Below, piece after piece: positions 1-9,947 of a DNA stretch of 64,000 nucleotides (the stretch's first letter is position 1; every line of letters starts with the position of its first letter). The translations under genes and the position numbers were made by a program. Under the pieces are notes generated by a model. That model made no database searches, was not told the DNA's origin, and saw only the letters and a list, made by a program, of their open reading frames with translations. This DNA is from Candidatus Poribacteria bacterium. GTDB taxonomy: Bacteria; Poribacteria; WGA-4E; WGA-3G. The stretch covers positions 30,508-94,507 of the forward strand of contig JAPPIG010000071.1 of assembly GCA_028820635.1 (NCBI GenBank), in the 5' to 3' direction.

Positions 1-214
1 CGAGCGGCAGTCTGGATGGAAAGGTGAAATTGTGGAATGTAGCCACAGGAGAGCATAAAGCTACACTCTTATCAGGACATACGGACGAAATCTATTCCGT
101 AGTGTATTCTCCTGATGGTACTACTATCGCGAGCGGCAGTCTGGATGGAAAGGTGAAATTGTGGAATGTAGCCACAGGAGAGCACAAAGCTACACTCTTA
201 TCAGGACATACGGA
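1..214 (+). repeat. Recently duplicated WD40 blade (129-bp tandem unit)
   Basis: Bases 1-85 and 130-214 match with a single difference that I can see, giving a tandem repeat of 129 bp, exactly 43 codons. The duplication preserves reading frame and adds one propeller blade. Confidence 0.9.
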
Positions 215-1583
215 GCGAGGCCATTTCAGATTCTATTGCGTGGCCTATTCTCCGGATGGAAACACTATTGCTACTGCCAGCCGGGATAATACGGTGCGAT
301 TGTGGAACGCACATACTGGAGAATACAAAAATACACTAAAAGGACATTCAGATCATGTCACTTCTTTAACATTTTCTCCAGATGGAAATATTATTGTTAC
401 TGGAAGCAAAGATAACACGGTGCGCTTGTGGAGCACAGATACTGGAGAATACAAAAATACACTAAAAGGACACATAGGTAATGTCGTTTCTGTGGTGTAT
501 TCACCGGACGGAAAAACTTTCGCTACCGGGCATACAGGTAAAGTCCGGTTGTGGGACGCACATACTGGACAGCATAAAACTACACTCACAGTACATAGCG
601 ATTGGGGTGATGTCGTTTCCGTAGTGTATTCACCGGACGGAAAAACTATCGCTACTGGGGGTTGGGGCAATACAGTACATTTGTGGGACGCACATACTGG
701 ACAGCACAAAACTACACTCACAGTACATACGTGGTCGATTAACTCCATAGCGTTTTCTCCAGATGGAAAAACTATCGTCAGTGGTAATCATAATAGCACA
801 ATACAATTGTGGAACGCATTAACAGGAAAATCCAAAACTATACTCTCACCAGGTATTGGCACCGATTCCGTGGTGTATTCACCAGATGGCAAAACTATCG
901 CCGTTGGTAGTCGATTTGACGGGACAGTACAACTGTGGGACGTAAACACTGGAGAACACAAAAATACACTAATAGGACACACAGATGGTGTCTACTCGGT
1001 GGTGTATTCACCAGATGGAAAAACAATCGCTACTGGAGGCGAGGATAATACTGCGCGAGTGTGGCATGCTCAAACAGGAAAAAACATTACAACTTTCGAA
1101 GGACATACGGGAGGGATCTATTCCGTAGCATATTCTCCGGACGGAGAAACTATCGCCAGTGCAAGTGTAGACATGACGGTGCGATTGTGGAACGTACAAA
1201 CAGGAAAACACAAAGCCACATTACGACATAATTCATCTGTCAGGTTTGTAACGTTTTCACCAGATGGAAAAACAATCGCTACTTCAAGTTACGGCAACAA
1301 TCACCCAGTACAGTTATGGAATGCAAGCACGGGAAAACGTATAGTCACACTCAGTGGGCATGCAGATGTGGTTAACTCCATAGTATATTTTCCAGATGGA
1401 AACATAATTGCTACTGGTAGTGATGATAAGACAATGCGATTGTGGAACGCACATACCGGAGAACACAAAAATACACTCACAGGGCATACGAGAGGTGTTA
1501 ACACTGTAGTGTTTGCCCCGGACGGTAGCACACTTGCCAGTGGGAGTTATGATGGAACAATTCTGCTATGGAAGCTGCGTTAG
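1..1583 (+). CDS. WD40-repeat beta-propeller protein, 5' end outside window
   Basis: The reading frame is open to the left edge, and the residues before the first possible start codon (GTG at 24) already read as WD40 blade sequence, so the gene begins outside the window. About 12 blades of roughly 42 residues are visible, each carrying an SPDG turn and a closing LWNA/LWDA strand, with GHT at the blade start. Such arrays form seven-bladed propellers that act as protein-interaction scaffolds; twelve or more blades would make two propellers. Blades are very alike, and the first two are almost identical at DNA level, indicating recent internal duplication. No enzymatic domain lies in the visible part; an N-terminal domain (kinase, NACHT, sigma factor or similar) could be upstream. 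The gene ends in a WKLR tail and TAG. Family is certain, function unknown. Confidence 0.93.
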   Translation, partial: SGSLDGKVKLWNVATGEHKATLLSGHTDEIYSVVYSPDGTTIASGSLDGKVKLWNVATGEHKATLLSGHTERGHFRFYCVAYSPDGNTIATASRDNTVRLWNAHTGEYKNTLKGHSDHVTSLTFSPDGNIIVTGSKDNTVRLWSTDTGEYKNTLKGHIGNVVSVVYSPDGKTFATGHTGKVRLWDAHTGQHKTTLTVHSDWGDVVSVVYSPDGKTIATGGWGNTVHLWDAHTGQHKTTLTVHTWSINSIAFSPDGKTIVSGNHNSTIQLWNALTGKSKTILSPGIGTDSVVYSPDGKTIAVGSRFDGTVQLWDVNTGEHKNTLIGHTDGVYSVVYSPDGKTIATGGEDNTARVWHAQTGKNITTFEGHTGGIYSVAYSPDGETIASASVDMTVRLWNVQTGKHKATLRHNSSVRFVTFSPDGKTIATSSYGNNHPVQLWNASTGKRIVTLSGHADVVNSIVYFPDGNIIATGSDDKTMRLWNAHTGEHKNTLTGHTRGVNTVVFAPDGSTLASGSYDGTILLWKLR

Positions 1584-1682
1584 TTGCTCCACAGATTCGC
1601 AGCATGTATTGCCGCTGCCACTATGCTCCACCAACGGCACTCAGCTCAGGCGTGGCTAACCGTGGTTCAAATGTGTGATGCT

Positions 1683-3566
1683 TTACAAAACCCAAACTGC
1701 CATCTGTCCTGCTTCACGGTTACACCACGCGTAATACGGAATTGCGGTAACATCCATCCGTTTCAAACTCGGTTTCGGCAGGTAGAGATTATTTTCCCAA
1801 TCTGACGCGTCAAAGACTGTGCCAGTGCCACGGAGCAACGTAATGCCGCCAAGGAGTTCATTGTTAAACAGTGTTTCAACTGATGCGTCATCAACAAGCG
1901 ATAGCGTTTCAAAAGCACCGTTAGGATTGTCAATATCCTCAAAACAGTAGACAAGTGGTCCACGACGCAGTGCTGACCGTCCAAGATTATCTCTCACATA
2001 CGGATGTGCATAGATTCTTTCTACAGGCATATCTAAATTTAATTCCACCGTGTCGTTGGCCTGCCACTCTCTGTCAATTGAAAGGTATCCGTTAGATACC
2101 GCATTAGCATTGTGCGATTCTTCATTGATGCCTACCTTAAAATTGTTACACCAATCCGGTATCCGCAAATTCAATGCAAACTTTGCAGGTTTCTCCGGAT
2201 TAACTTTTATCTTGATGTCTCCTGACCACGGATAATCGGTTTCTTGTGTTAATTTCAGGGAGACATCCTCTGCTACTGTCGCGGAGGCAGTGCCACCAAC
2301 ATAGAGATTAACCCATAAGTCTTTTTCGGATTGCGCATAGATATATTGTCCAAGAGAACCGAGCAGGCGTGCGATATTCGGTGGGCAACACGCACACCCG
2401 AACCATGCATGCCGCTCCCTTCCACCACGACTCGCCAACGGATTCTGATAGAAGAAACCTGTGCCATCAAGTGAAACACCTGAGAGTGCACCGTTGTAAA
2501 GGGCGGTTTCCAGCACATCAATAAAACGTGACTCCCCTTTCAATAGGAACATACGATGTGCCCAAAATATCAATCCGATTGAAGCGCACGTTTCGGCATA
2601 AGCGGAGAAATTCGGCAATTCATAATCTTGTGTGAATCCCTCATTGTGTCCAGATGGACCTACACCACCGGTAACGTACAAACGTTTTTCTACATTTTCC
2701 CAAAGTGCGCCAAGTGCGTTTGAAATGTCAGTATCACCCGTTTCAAGCGCAATATCTGCCGCGCCAGCGTAGAGATACATCGCCCGGACTGCATGTCCAA
2801 CACATTCAGTCTGCTCTTTTAATGGTTTATGTGCTTGTGAATATGTGCCTTCATATTTTCCATCTCGTGTGTAGTGATGCTGATACGCGCCGAGACCACC
2901 GGGTAGGTCAGGATTTTCTAATTCCTTTTCAAAAACATGCGGAGATTCCCCGCGTGTCGTGACAAAGTATTCTGCAAGGGACATGTAACGCGCTTCGCCT
3001 GTTACGCGCGCCAATTTCACTAACGCGAGTTCAATCCCCTGATGTCCCGGCAAACCACCACGTTTCCCATGTCCGAAAGTGTTGTCAATCAGATCGGCAA
3101 ATTGACATGCGACGTTGAGCAGTTTTTCTTTTCCAGTTGCTTGATAGTGTGCAACACCTGCTTCAAACAGATGTCCGGCACAATACAACTCGTGCATCAT
3201 ACCAAGGTTTTGCCATCTTTTTTCTGGCTCAACGAGTGTAAAATAGGAATTCAGATAGCCGTCTGCTTGTTGGCTTTTGGCAATTTTGTCAATAACTTCG
3301 TCCAGTTCTGCTTCCCATTCAGGATTAGGATGTGTCTGTAGGGTATAAGCTGCTGCTTCCACTAATTTGTGGACATCCGAGTCGTTAAAGAAGATGCCTT
3401 CAAAGTTGCCTTCCATCAAACCGGCAGCTTTGGCAAAGTTATTAATCCTGCCGGTTGTTCGGCACTGTTCCAATTCATGTGGTATTGTTTTCTCTGAATT
3501 CGTTGTTTGTCGGGGGCCCCAGAAACGATCTTTTATAGTGACATCTGTGAACGGTATTGCTTTCAA
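1683..3566 (-). CDS. GH127 / DUF1680 family glycoside hydrolase (beta-L-arabinofuranosidase-like)
   Basis: A 627-residue protein of the DUF1680/GH127 family, (alpha/alpha)6-barrel enzymes with C-terminal beta-sandwiches that release beta-L-arabinofuranose and related sugars. The family's zinc-cysteine active site is intact: E325 and C327 (context YAETC) and C393-C394 (context CCPPN) correspond to the zinc ligands of Bifidobacterium HypBA1, where the first Cys of the CC pair is the nucleophile. E309 (GHNEG) sits at the spacing expected for the acid/base. No signal peptide, so it is probably cytoplasmic and acts on imported oligosaccharides. The start codon is TTG, preceded by AGGATGAT; no ATG lies in frame nearby. 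It converges with the WD40 gene and stands alone. Exact substrate is unknown. Confidence 0.9.
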   Translation of the reverse strand: MKAIPFTDVTIKDRFWGPRQTTNSEKTIPHELEQCRTTGRINNFAKAAGLMEGNFEGIFFNDSDVHKLVEAAAYTLQTHPNPEWEAELDEVIDKIAKSQQADGYLNSYFTLVEPEKRWQNLGMMHELYCAGHLFEAGVAHYQATGKEKLLNVACQFADLIDNTFGHGKRGGLPGHQGIELALVKLARVTGEARYMSLAEYFVTTRGESPHVFEKELENPDLPGGLGAYQHHYTRDGKYEGTYSQAHKPLKEQTECVGHAVRAMYLYAGAADIALETGDTDISNALGALWENVEKRLYVTGGVGPSGHNEGFTQDYELPNFSAYAETCASIGLIFWAHRMFLLKGESRFIDVLETALYNGALSGVSLDGTGFFYQNPLASRGGRERHAWFGCACCPPNIARLLGSLGQYIYAQSEKDLWVNLYVGGTASATVAEDVSLKLTQETDYPWSGDIKIKVNPEKPAKFALNLRIPDWCNNFKVGINEESHNANAVSNGYLSIDREWQANDTVELNLDMPVERIYAHPYVRDNLGRSALRRGPLVYCFEDIDNPNGAFETLSLVDDASVETLFNNELLGGITLLRGTGTVFDASDWENNLYLPKPSLKRMDVTAIPYYAWCNREAGQMAVWVL

Positions 3567-4124
3567 AATATCATCCTTCTTGTTTATGGTGAAATAAAAA
3601 AATGTTAGTTTGGCATAAGCGCATAATTAGAAACCCGACACATCTTCAGGCAGCCGGTTCTGTATTGTTGGGTTTCGCTATATGTATTCTGATGAATGTG
3701 TCATTGAAAAGCAGACTTTTCTTGGTAGACTGAAGGGTTCTTGTTCATTCACCGCTCTACCCAACCTACGGACTCTGATGAAAAAAATAAATTAGGTAAT
3801 TCCATATCCATACTTGGTACGTTTAGGAAACCGCACCATAAGCGTTAATTTTAGTGGGTAACGTTTGTGTATCTGATACACCTTTCGCCCCTCTGGGGCT
3901 TGCTATTGGCGGGATCAACGTTTCCTATACACCTTTCGCCTCTCCGAGGCTAAGGTCAATCATATCTTAGGACCAGTGGTGCGAAAGGTGTATGACTAAA
4001 TCGGGTTTACAAAGTCATCTAACAAGATACATGTTTTTAAATTGACGCATAAGGTACGTTTAGAAACCACACCTACCGTCGTTATGAAAACAGGAATTAC
4101 CAAACAAATCGGGTTTATGTGGGA
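3567..4124. repeat. Gene-free stretch with short hairpin repeats
   Basis: No credible gene. Two direct copies of ATACACCTTTCGCC, each followed by a small GC-rich hairpin (CCCC tct GGGG near 3890; GCCTC tcc GAGGC near 3940), and one inverted copy GCGAAAGGTGTAT near 3980 make up 3870-3994. Bases near 3820-3835 and 4001-4030 are degenerate relatives of repeats found elsewhere in the window (the aggaaaccgca and aatcgggtttacaaag types). Confidence 0.6.
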
Positions 4125-4811
4125 TTAGCGGCTTCTCATGCTAATTTCTTGGAACGCTTCCGTAGGCAAAAATTCACTTAACACTTTCTGAACGTCTGTT
4201 TCTGTGAGTTTTTGCGGTGTGATTAGCACACATTTGTTCCGCGAATTCTTCTTCCAAGATTCCTCAAAATCCTTGTAGGCTAATCTGCGTTTGGTGAGGT
4301 TGGTAGGGTCTTGAAGAGATACCATGCTTGATTGATCGTTGTATTCGGATAATGGCAAAATTTCCGGGGATCCTCCTTGAAACTCGATCATTACGATAGG
4401 AGTCCATTCATTTGCGATAAATGCTTTCAACACATCAAACGAGCAGTTGGCGATTACAGCACTATGCCGCACTGTCCTACGCGTTGTGGTTTGAAAATCA
4501 TCAAGCGCATTTCTGCTTGTGACGCGCGGGCGTTGTTTGAAAGCGTTTCTAATATAAGCATGCTTCTTCAAATCGACAGTAGCGGATTCCGGTAAATTTG
4601 CTTCGCTTTGTGTGGATTGCGTTGTCGTTGTTTCTTCTGCAGTGGTGTTTTCCGTTTCAGGGATATATAGTTCCCCTTGTGGTACTGGACCGCAATTAAT
4701 TGCTAAAAACGCGAAAATAAGCAGGACGACAAAAAAACACAATGTTGAATATAAAGAACTATTTAGGGATACATGACGAGTTTTTTTTAAAAAGGACGGA
4801 CAGCGTTTCAT
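4125..4811 (-). CDS. Lipoprotein with degenerate papain-like (C39-type) domain
   Basis: A 228-residue protein with a basic N-terminus, one hydrophobic segment (about residues 22-40) ending in a lipobox-like AINC, then a low-complexity Thr/Glu linker (about 48-75). The C-terminal part has the look of a peptidase C39-like fold: NCSFDVLKAFIANEWTPIV resembles the helix and strand that precede the catalytic His, and SLQDP followed by DFEESW matches the DP...F..W pattern of these domains. The catalytic Cys and His are not where they should be, so it is probably an inactive binding version. Start is supported by GGAGGA eight bases upstream of ATG. Lies 43 bp downstream of a Gfo/Idh gene on the same strand. 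Domain assignment is an inference from pattern, not a search. Confidence 0.55.
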   Translation of the reverse strand: MKRCPSFLKKTRHVSLNSSLYSTLCFFVVLLIFAFLAINCGPVPQGELYIPETENTTAEETTTTQSTQSEANLPESATVDLKKHAYIRNAFKQRPRVTSRNALDDFQTTTRRTVRHSAVIANCSFDVLKAFIANEWTPIVMIEFQGGSPEILPLSEYNDQSSMVSLQDPTNLTKRRLAYKDFEESWKKNSRNKCVLITPQKLTETDVQKVLSEFLPTEAFQEISMRSR

Positions 4812-4854
4812 GATTCATTCCTCCTTGCATATAAAACAGTCCACGTGTCGTTAA

Positions 4855-5874
4855 TTAATCGATTTTAACTGCAACTTCTCGTTTTTCTTTCCACGATTCC
4901 ACGATTGCTTCTGTGATTCGCATTGCTTGTAAGCCATCTCGTCCTGTCGGTTCAGGTAGACGATCATTGAGTAAATCATCCACCAGCGCGGCCATGCGCA
5001 GGGCAAAAGTGCCATCAAATGCAAGCTGCTCCATCCGAAAAATAGAGGGGCGATATTCCTCAACGACCTGATTATCTCGTTTCATCAGTGTTGCTTTGCT
5101 CAGAACGTTATCAACAGTGATTTCTCCAGCGGCGCCGCAAATTTCCAGTCGTTCAATCGGATGAATAAAATCGCTATCCCAACTCGCTAACAAGGTAGCG
5201 ACTATTTCTGTCTCATATCGCACTGAGATAGCCATGCTTGTATAGCAGGCATCCTCGCCTTCACGTGCCTCATGTTTTCGCGGTTTTGCCATCTCAGCAC
5301 ATACAGCAACAATCTCACCACCGAACCAGCGCAGGAGATCAAGCGCATGCGTTTGTAACTCGTAGAGCAGGTAATACTCACCTTTCCATGTGGAGGCGGG
5401 TCCCCCTTGTGACAATTTCATATCCAGATAATAAGTCTGTCCGATAACTCCAGCGTCAAACCATTTCCGTGCCTGCACATAACCGGGGGCGAACCTTCGG
5501 TTATAGTCTATCGCCAGGTGTACCCCTTTCTCATCTGCTTTAGCAACCATCTGTTCCGCTTCGTCAATTTCAAGCGCCAGCGGTTTTTCAGAAATAACAT
5601 GTTTTCCAGCATCAAGACATTCCATCACAGGTTCAAAGTGTAAATGGTCAGCGGTCACTACGTCGACCAAATCACATTCTTCGTTCGCGAGCATTTCTTT
5701 AATGGACGGATACCACTTGGCAATACCGAGTTCTTCAGCCCGTGCTTGTGCTTTGGCAGTATCAATATCGCACACTGCTACCAATTCTGCCCCTTGATGT
5801 TGGAGGTATCCTCGTTGGTGTAGTAATCCGATTCCCCCGCAACCGACTGCTGCAACTTTCAGTTTCCCTGCCAT
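4855..5874 (-). CDS. Gfo/Idh/MocA family NAD(P)-dependent oxidoreductase
   Basis: 339 residues, the usual family length. The N-terminal Rossmann domain starts at residue 5 with VAAVGCGGIGLLHQRGY, and the cofactor/substrate motif SEKPLALEIDEAEQM (about residue 95) carries the characteristic EKP lysine. The C-terminal alpha/beta domain contains the usual helix-rich substrate pocket with an HALDLLRWF stretch that supplies a His, as in inositol or glucose-fructose oxidoreductases. It probably oxidises a hydroxyl of a sugar, inositol or sugar acid. GGAG precedes the ATG by about ten bases. One of four paralogues here. Substrate cannot be read from the sequence. Confidence 0.9.
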   Translation of the reverse strand: MAGKLKVAAVGCGGIGLLHQRGYLQHQGAELVAVCDIDTAKAQARAEELGIAKWYPSIKEMLANEECDLVDVVTADHLHFEPVMECLDAGKHVISEKPLALEIDEAEQMVAKADEKGVHLAIDYNRRFAPGYVQARKWFDAGVIGQTYYLDMKLSQGGPASTWKGEYYLLYELQTHALDLLRWFGGEIVAVCAEMAKPRKHEAREGEDACYTSMAISVRYETEIVATLLASWDSDFIHPIERLEICGAAGEITVDNVLSKATLMKRDNQVVEEYRPSIFRMEQLAFDGTFALRMAALVDDLLNDRLPEPTGRDGLQAMRITEAIVESWKEKREVAVKID

Positions 5875-5991
5875 GATCGTGTTCTCCTTGTAATATTCTG
5901 ATACCGGTTTGGATCTCTGCCATATCTATTAATAATATATGATACAACAAAAAATAGCAAGAGAGAATTGTTATACATTACTGCAAAAAAT

Positions 5992-6020
5992 TTGACATAC
6001 GACACAGTCTGTGGTAAGTT
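5992..6020 (+). promoter_or_regulatory. Candidate sigma-70 promoter of mutS
   Basis: A perfect TTGACA at 5992-5997 is followed after 17 bases by TAAGTT at 6015-6020, a poor -10 match, 55 bp before the mutS start. The -35 and spacing are good; the weak -10 makes this tentative. Confidence 0.35.
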
Positions 6021-6075
6021 ATTAAGAATAAGTTTGTGTAGAGACTAATTCACAGAATTATAGAGGAACATCAAC

Positions 6076-8763
6076 ATGCAACAAACAAAAAAATCTGAGC
6101 TTTCCATGATGGAGCTTTATAAACAGGTGAAAAAACAGCATGAAGATGCGATTCTCCTCTGTCGGGTCGGTGATTTCTATGAAGCCTTCTATGAAGACGC
6201 TGAGTTAATTTCACGTCTGCTTGAGATTGCCTTGACATCCCGAAGCCATAAAAATCAAAAAACACCCCCGCCACCAATGGCTGGAATCCCGCACCACGCA
6301 CTTGACTCCTATCTCTACAAATTAGTTACGGCTGGACACAAAGTTGCAATTTTGGATCAGACTGAGGATGCGAAAGTTGCCCGCGATGAAAATCGGCTTG
6401 TTAAACGAGATGTTGTCCGAATTGTTACGCCTGGGACTGTCACTGATCCAAAGGCACTTGAGCATAAAACGAACAATTATTTGATCTCAATTTATCATCA
6501 AAAAGATGTTTATGGAATTGCTGTTGCAGATCTCTCTACAGGTGAATTTCAAGTAACTGAACTTACAGATTTCTCGCGACTCTGGGCAGAAATACACCGC
6601 TTTTCACCCAAAGAATGTCTTTTTTCGGAGTCTTTTGAAGATGAAAAGATGTTTGAGCAGATCAAGGTTGAACTGAAAGCAGTGGTCAATTTACTTCCTG
6701 ATTGGCGTTTTGATTTTGATACTGCTCGGACAGAACTGCTTCAACATTTCAAGACGATTTCGCTTGATGGATTTGGATGCGAACATCTTCCTACCGCTAT
6801 CTGTGCTGCGGGTGCACTCATCTATTATCTCCATGAAACACAGAAACAGGAAGTTGAACATATCCTTTCTCTGCATACCTACACGCTTTCGGATTTTATG
6901 GTGCTGGATGCAGATACGCAACGTAATCTTGAGTTAACAGCATCTATTCGCGATGGTTCTACTAAAGGCACGTTACTTGAAGTGCTTGACCAAACAGTGA
7001 CATCTATGGGGGGTAGGAAACTGCGGCAGTGCTTGTTGCAGCCGTTGTTAGATGAAGGTGGAATTATAGAACGGCTTGACGCGGTTGACGAGCTTAAAAC
7101 AGAGATAAATCAACAAGAGGAGTTGCGGGAAGCACTTGAGCAGATGTCCGATATAGAACGTCTCATCACTCGCATCAGTCTCGGTTCAGTGAACGGGCGC
7201 GACTTACATTCACTCAAGGATTCACTTCGTCTTATACCTGCTGTTAAGGAGCAACTGCAAAATTGTCAGACACCACTTTTAACTTCTCTGAATGCGGAAT
7301 TGAATCCGATGGCTGCGTTGGCGGAATTGATTGAACGTGGGATTCATCCGAACCCGCCTGCGACGATTCGTGAGGGCGGTGTGATTAGCGATGGGTATAA
7401 CGCTGAACTTGATGAGCTTCGGCAAATTGTGGGGCAAGGTAGAGAATGGATGGCTCAGCTGCAAGAAGAGGAACGAAAGCGCAGTGGGATAGCGTCTCTT
7501 AAGATTGGATTCAACCAAGTTTTTGGCTACTACATTGAAGTGACGAAACCGAATCTCAATATGGTGCCTGAGCATTATATCAGGAAACAGACCTTGCGAA
7601 ACTCCGAACGTTTTATTACACCTGAGCTGAAAGAACAGGAAGCAAAAGTTTTAAACGCGGAAGATCGAATACAAACGCTTGAATACGAACTGTTTTGTGA
7701 GATTAGGGACGAGGTGGCAAAATCTACAGAGGAAATACAGAAAATCTCAGCAGTGATTGCAATGGTTGATGTCATCGCAAACTTTGCATATTGTGCATCA
7801 AGATACAACTATGTAAAACCGACTGTGGAGAACAGTGAGGAGATTATTATCCGAGATGGTCGGCATCCGGTAGTAGAACAGATATTTATCCAAGAAGGTT
7901 TTGTGCCGAACGATACGATGCTCAACTGTGGTGATGAACAACTTCATATCATCACGGGACCGAATATGAGTGGAAAAAGCACCTATTTACGGCAGACTGC
8001 CCTTATTGTCTTGATGTCACAAATAGGGTGTTTTGTGCCAGCATCTGCCGCGAAAATTGGATTGGTAGACAGGATTTTCACCCGTGTTGGCGCATCGGAC
8101 AATCTTGTGATGGGACAGAGTACTTTCCTTGTGGAGATGAACGAGACAGCGAATATCCTCAATAATGCCACTCGTAAAAGCCTCGTTATTTTGGATGAAG
8201 TCGGGCGCGGGACAAGTACGTTTGATGGGCTTAGTATCGCGTGGGCAGTTTCAGAATATCTACTTGATGAGAAAAAAATGGGGGCGAAAACGCTTTTTGC
8301 AACGCATTACCATGAACTTGTTGAACTGGCGAGTAAGTACAAACGCGCGAAAAATTATAACGTCGCCGTCCATGAAGATGGAGAAAAGGTGACGTTCCTG
8401 CGAAAAGTTGTACCCGGTGGTGCTGACCAGAGTTATGGGATTCATGTTGCTCGACTTGCGGGGTTGCCACATACTGTGATTTCACGTGCGCAGCAGATTC
8501 TTGAGGTGCTTGAGCAACATAATCTGAGTGTTGAGGCAGATAGTGCATCAGAAAAACCTCAGAAAACAACGCAGACTATGCCGCGTCCAAAACGCCGCGT
8601 TACTCGGAAAACGTTACAGAGCGATTCGCTTCAGATGGCACTGTTCACCCCTAAAACACATCCGCTTGTAGAAGAAATTCGGCAGTTGGAACTTTCGCAG
8701 ATAACACCTTTAGATGCTGTGAACATACTTTACGATTTAAAGGCGAAGGCGGAAGAATCTTGA
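6076..8763 (+). CDS. mutS: DNA mismatch repair protein MutS
   Basis: 895 residues, within the normal range. The mismatch-recognition motif Phe-x-Glu is intact (F34-Y35-E36 in GDFYEAF), followed by connector, lever and clamp domains. The ABC-type ATPase domain carries Walker A GPNMSGKST (near residue 628), the signature region around MNETANIL, Walker B LVILDEVGRGTSTFDG and the His of ATHYHEL. The C-terminus ends with a short helical region after a basic linker (near residues 830-845). MutS binds mismatches and small loops and with MutL starts mismatch repair. AGAGGAACATCAAC precedes the ATG. It stands alone; mutL is not in the window. Confidence 0.98.
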   Translation: MQQTKKSELSMMELYKQVKKQHEDAILLCRVGDFYEAFYEDAELISRLLEIALTSRSHKNQKTPPPPMAGIPHHALDSYLYKLVTAGHKVAILDQTEDAKVARDENRLVKRDVVRIVTPGTVTDPKALEHKTNNYLISIYHQKDVYGIAVADLSTGEFQVTELTDFSRLWAEIHRFSPKECLFSESFEDEKMFEQIKVELKAVVNLLPDWRFDFDTARTELLQHFKTISLDGFGCEHLPTAICAAGALIYYLHETQKQEVEHILSLHTYTLSDFMVLDADTQRNLELTASIRDGSTKGTLLEVLDQTVTSMGGRKLRQCLLQPLLDEGGIIERLDAVDELKTEINQQEELREALEQMSDIERLITRISLGSVNGRDLHSLKDSLRLIPAVKEQLQNCQTPLLTSLNAELNPMAALAELIERGIHPNPPATIREGGVISDGYNAELDELRQIVGQGREWMAQLQEEERKRSGIASLKIGFNQVFGYYIEVTKPNLNMVPEHYIRKQTLRNSERFITPELKEQEAKVLNAEDRIQTLEYELFCEIRDEVAKSTEEIQKISAVIAMVDVIANFAYCASRYNYVKPTVENSEEIIIRDGRHPVVEQIFIQEGFVPNDTMLNCGDEQLHIITGPNMSGKSTYLRQTALIVLMSQIGCFVPASAAKIGLVDRIFTRVGASDNLVMGQSTFLVEMNETANILNNATRKSLVILDEVGRGTSTFDGLSIAWAVSEYLLDEKKMGAKTLFATHYHELVELASKYKRAKNYNVAVHEDGEKVTFLRKVVPGGADQSYGIHVARLAGLPHTVISRAQQILEVLEQHNLSVEADSASEKPQKTTQTMPRPKRRVTRKTLQSDSLQMALFTPKTHPLVEEIRQLELSQITPLDAVNILYDLKAKAEES

Positions 8764-8893
8764 TTTATTTGAGTATCGTAAGTATAAAATCTGTTCTGTA
8801 GGTTGGATGGAGTCCGAACTTATAAGTAGAGCGGTATTGAAACCAACTTTCAGATTATTATACCATTTCTATATGATAATATAACATTATTTC

Positions 8894-8966
8894 GTAGGTC
8901 GGGTAGAGGAACGAAACCCGACATGACACTATAAAAAGTCGGGTTTCGTTCCTCTACCCGACCTAC
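8894..8966. repeat. Perfect 29-bp inverted repeat of the GTAGGTCGGGTAGAG family
   Basis: Arms 8894-8922 and 8938-8966 are perfect inverse complements around a 15-base loop. The outer arm GTAGGTCGGGTAGAG recurs at 9831, 14999-15013 (inverse), 31830, 44599 and 49570. It follows mutS by about 130 bp and could act as a terminator or be a miniature mobile hairpin. The rest of 8764-9207 shows no gene. Confidence 0.85.
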
Positions 8967-9207
8967 AATATATTATCACAACTTGCCAATTTGAAATGGT
9001 ATTAGAAGTTTTCAAACAAAAGGGATTTGAAACAACTGGAACTTAACACCTCAACAGCCAGTGGTGTGTAAACAAAATGATTGGTATTGTCGTTCAAAAT
9101 CAAACTTCTTATAAAGTTCAGACGTTTCGCGGGAGACACCAAACCTGATAAATGCCAAACGCGCATTTGATATTGATTCCCGCACTATCCAAAAAGGAGA
9201 GGTTACT

Positions 9208-9828
9208 ATGATTATGAAGTGGACAGGAAATATTATCCTGATAATTGTCTGTTGTTTGTCTATTGCGTGTGAGCGGACCGTTGAGGTGCTCAGGCCAGGC
9301 ACAGACGAGAAAAGTATTGAGGCACGCCAAAAAGCGGTGGATGGTATAAAAAGGTATATTCAACGAGAGTTTGAGTTATTCCAATCATTTGAACAACTTG
9401 CACAGGAAGAAGACGCTTTAGAGGCACTTTTAACCTTACCCATGAAGGCGGCAGAAATTTTCAAGGAAGAAACAGGCGTTGAATATCCAAGCCCTGAATT
9501 ACAATTTCAGCTTTTAAGCATACAAATCCAAGAAAATCCTGCTGATGTAGATGCACACCTTGAATTTACAGACGTGGCGGAAGAAATTGATATTCATGGT
9601 GAGATAAGTGTAGATATTCTGCACGTGATTGACCCGCTTCAAATGCTTGACCTTTTTGAAGAATGGATATACTTGTCAATGCTACACCCAGATGCAACGG
9701 AAACAGAGTTGTTAGCACTATTCCGAGAATCCGCAAAGAGTGGTCAAACAACCTTCAATTTTGTAGTAATCTTAGGGACCTATGCAGATGCATTCCCTGC
9801 AGAAGAACCCCCATCTACAGCAAACTGA
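9208..9828 (+). CDS. Hypothetical small lipoprotein
   Basis: 206 residues. The N-terminus is a short hydrophobic signal ending in a lipobox LSIAC, so the mature protein is probably a lipid-anchored periplasmic or outer-membrane protein beginning at Cys21. The remainder is acidic and mostly helical (long runs such as QREFELFQSFEQLAQEED), with no domain I recognise. AAAAGGAGAGG precedes two closely spaced ATG codons (9208 and 9214); the first gives the better spacing. It is flanked on both sides by repeat DNA and no operon partner is evident. Function unknown. Confidence 0.75.
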   Translation: MIMKWTGNIILIIVCCLSIACERTVEVLRPGTDEKSIEARQKAVDGIKRYIQREFELFQSFEQLAQEEDALEALLTLPMKAAEIFKEETGVEYPSPELQFQLLSIQIQENPADVDAHLEFTDVAEEIDIHGEISVDILHVIDPLQMLDLFEEWIYLSMLHPDATETELLALFRESAKSGQTTFNFVVILGTYADAFPAEEPPSTAN

Positions 9829-9830
9829 TC

Positions 9831-9922
9831 GTAGGTCGGGTAGAGCATGCAAAGCCTATAAATCAACGCTATGAATGCCTTTAGTAGAATGCGCTTGGTA
9901 GAATGCGCTTTTGGCATTCTAC
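9831..9922. repeat. Half-copy of GTAGGTCGGG repeat plus variable-stem hairpin
   Basis: GTAGGTCGGGTAGAGCATGC at 9831-9850 is a one-armed copy of the family seen as a full hairpin at 8894. At 9898-9922, stem GTAGAATGC, loop gcttttg, stem GCATTCTAC forms a perfect hairpin. The same loop with a different paired stem occurs at 31968-31992. Confidence 0.7.
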
Positions 9923-9947
9923 ATGATTCTCCATGATTCAGCGGGTA

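Noticed and set aside
353..1531. Minus-strand open frames across the WD40 gene (Val/Ser/Thr-rich)
   Set aside because: They mirror the WD40 repeat codons on the other strand, start at arbitrary repeat positions and have no ribosome-binding sites.
3567..4124. Riboswitch or structured RNA upstream of GH127
   Set aside because: The hairpins belong to dispersed short repeats and show no known riboswitch core.
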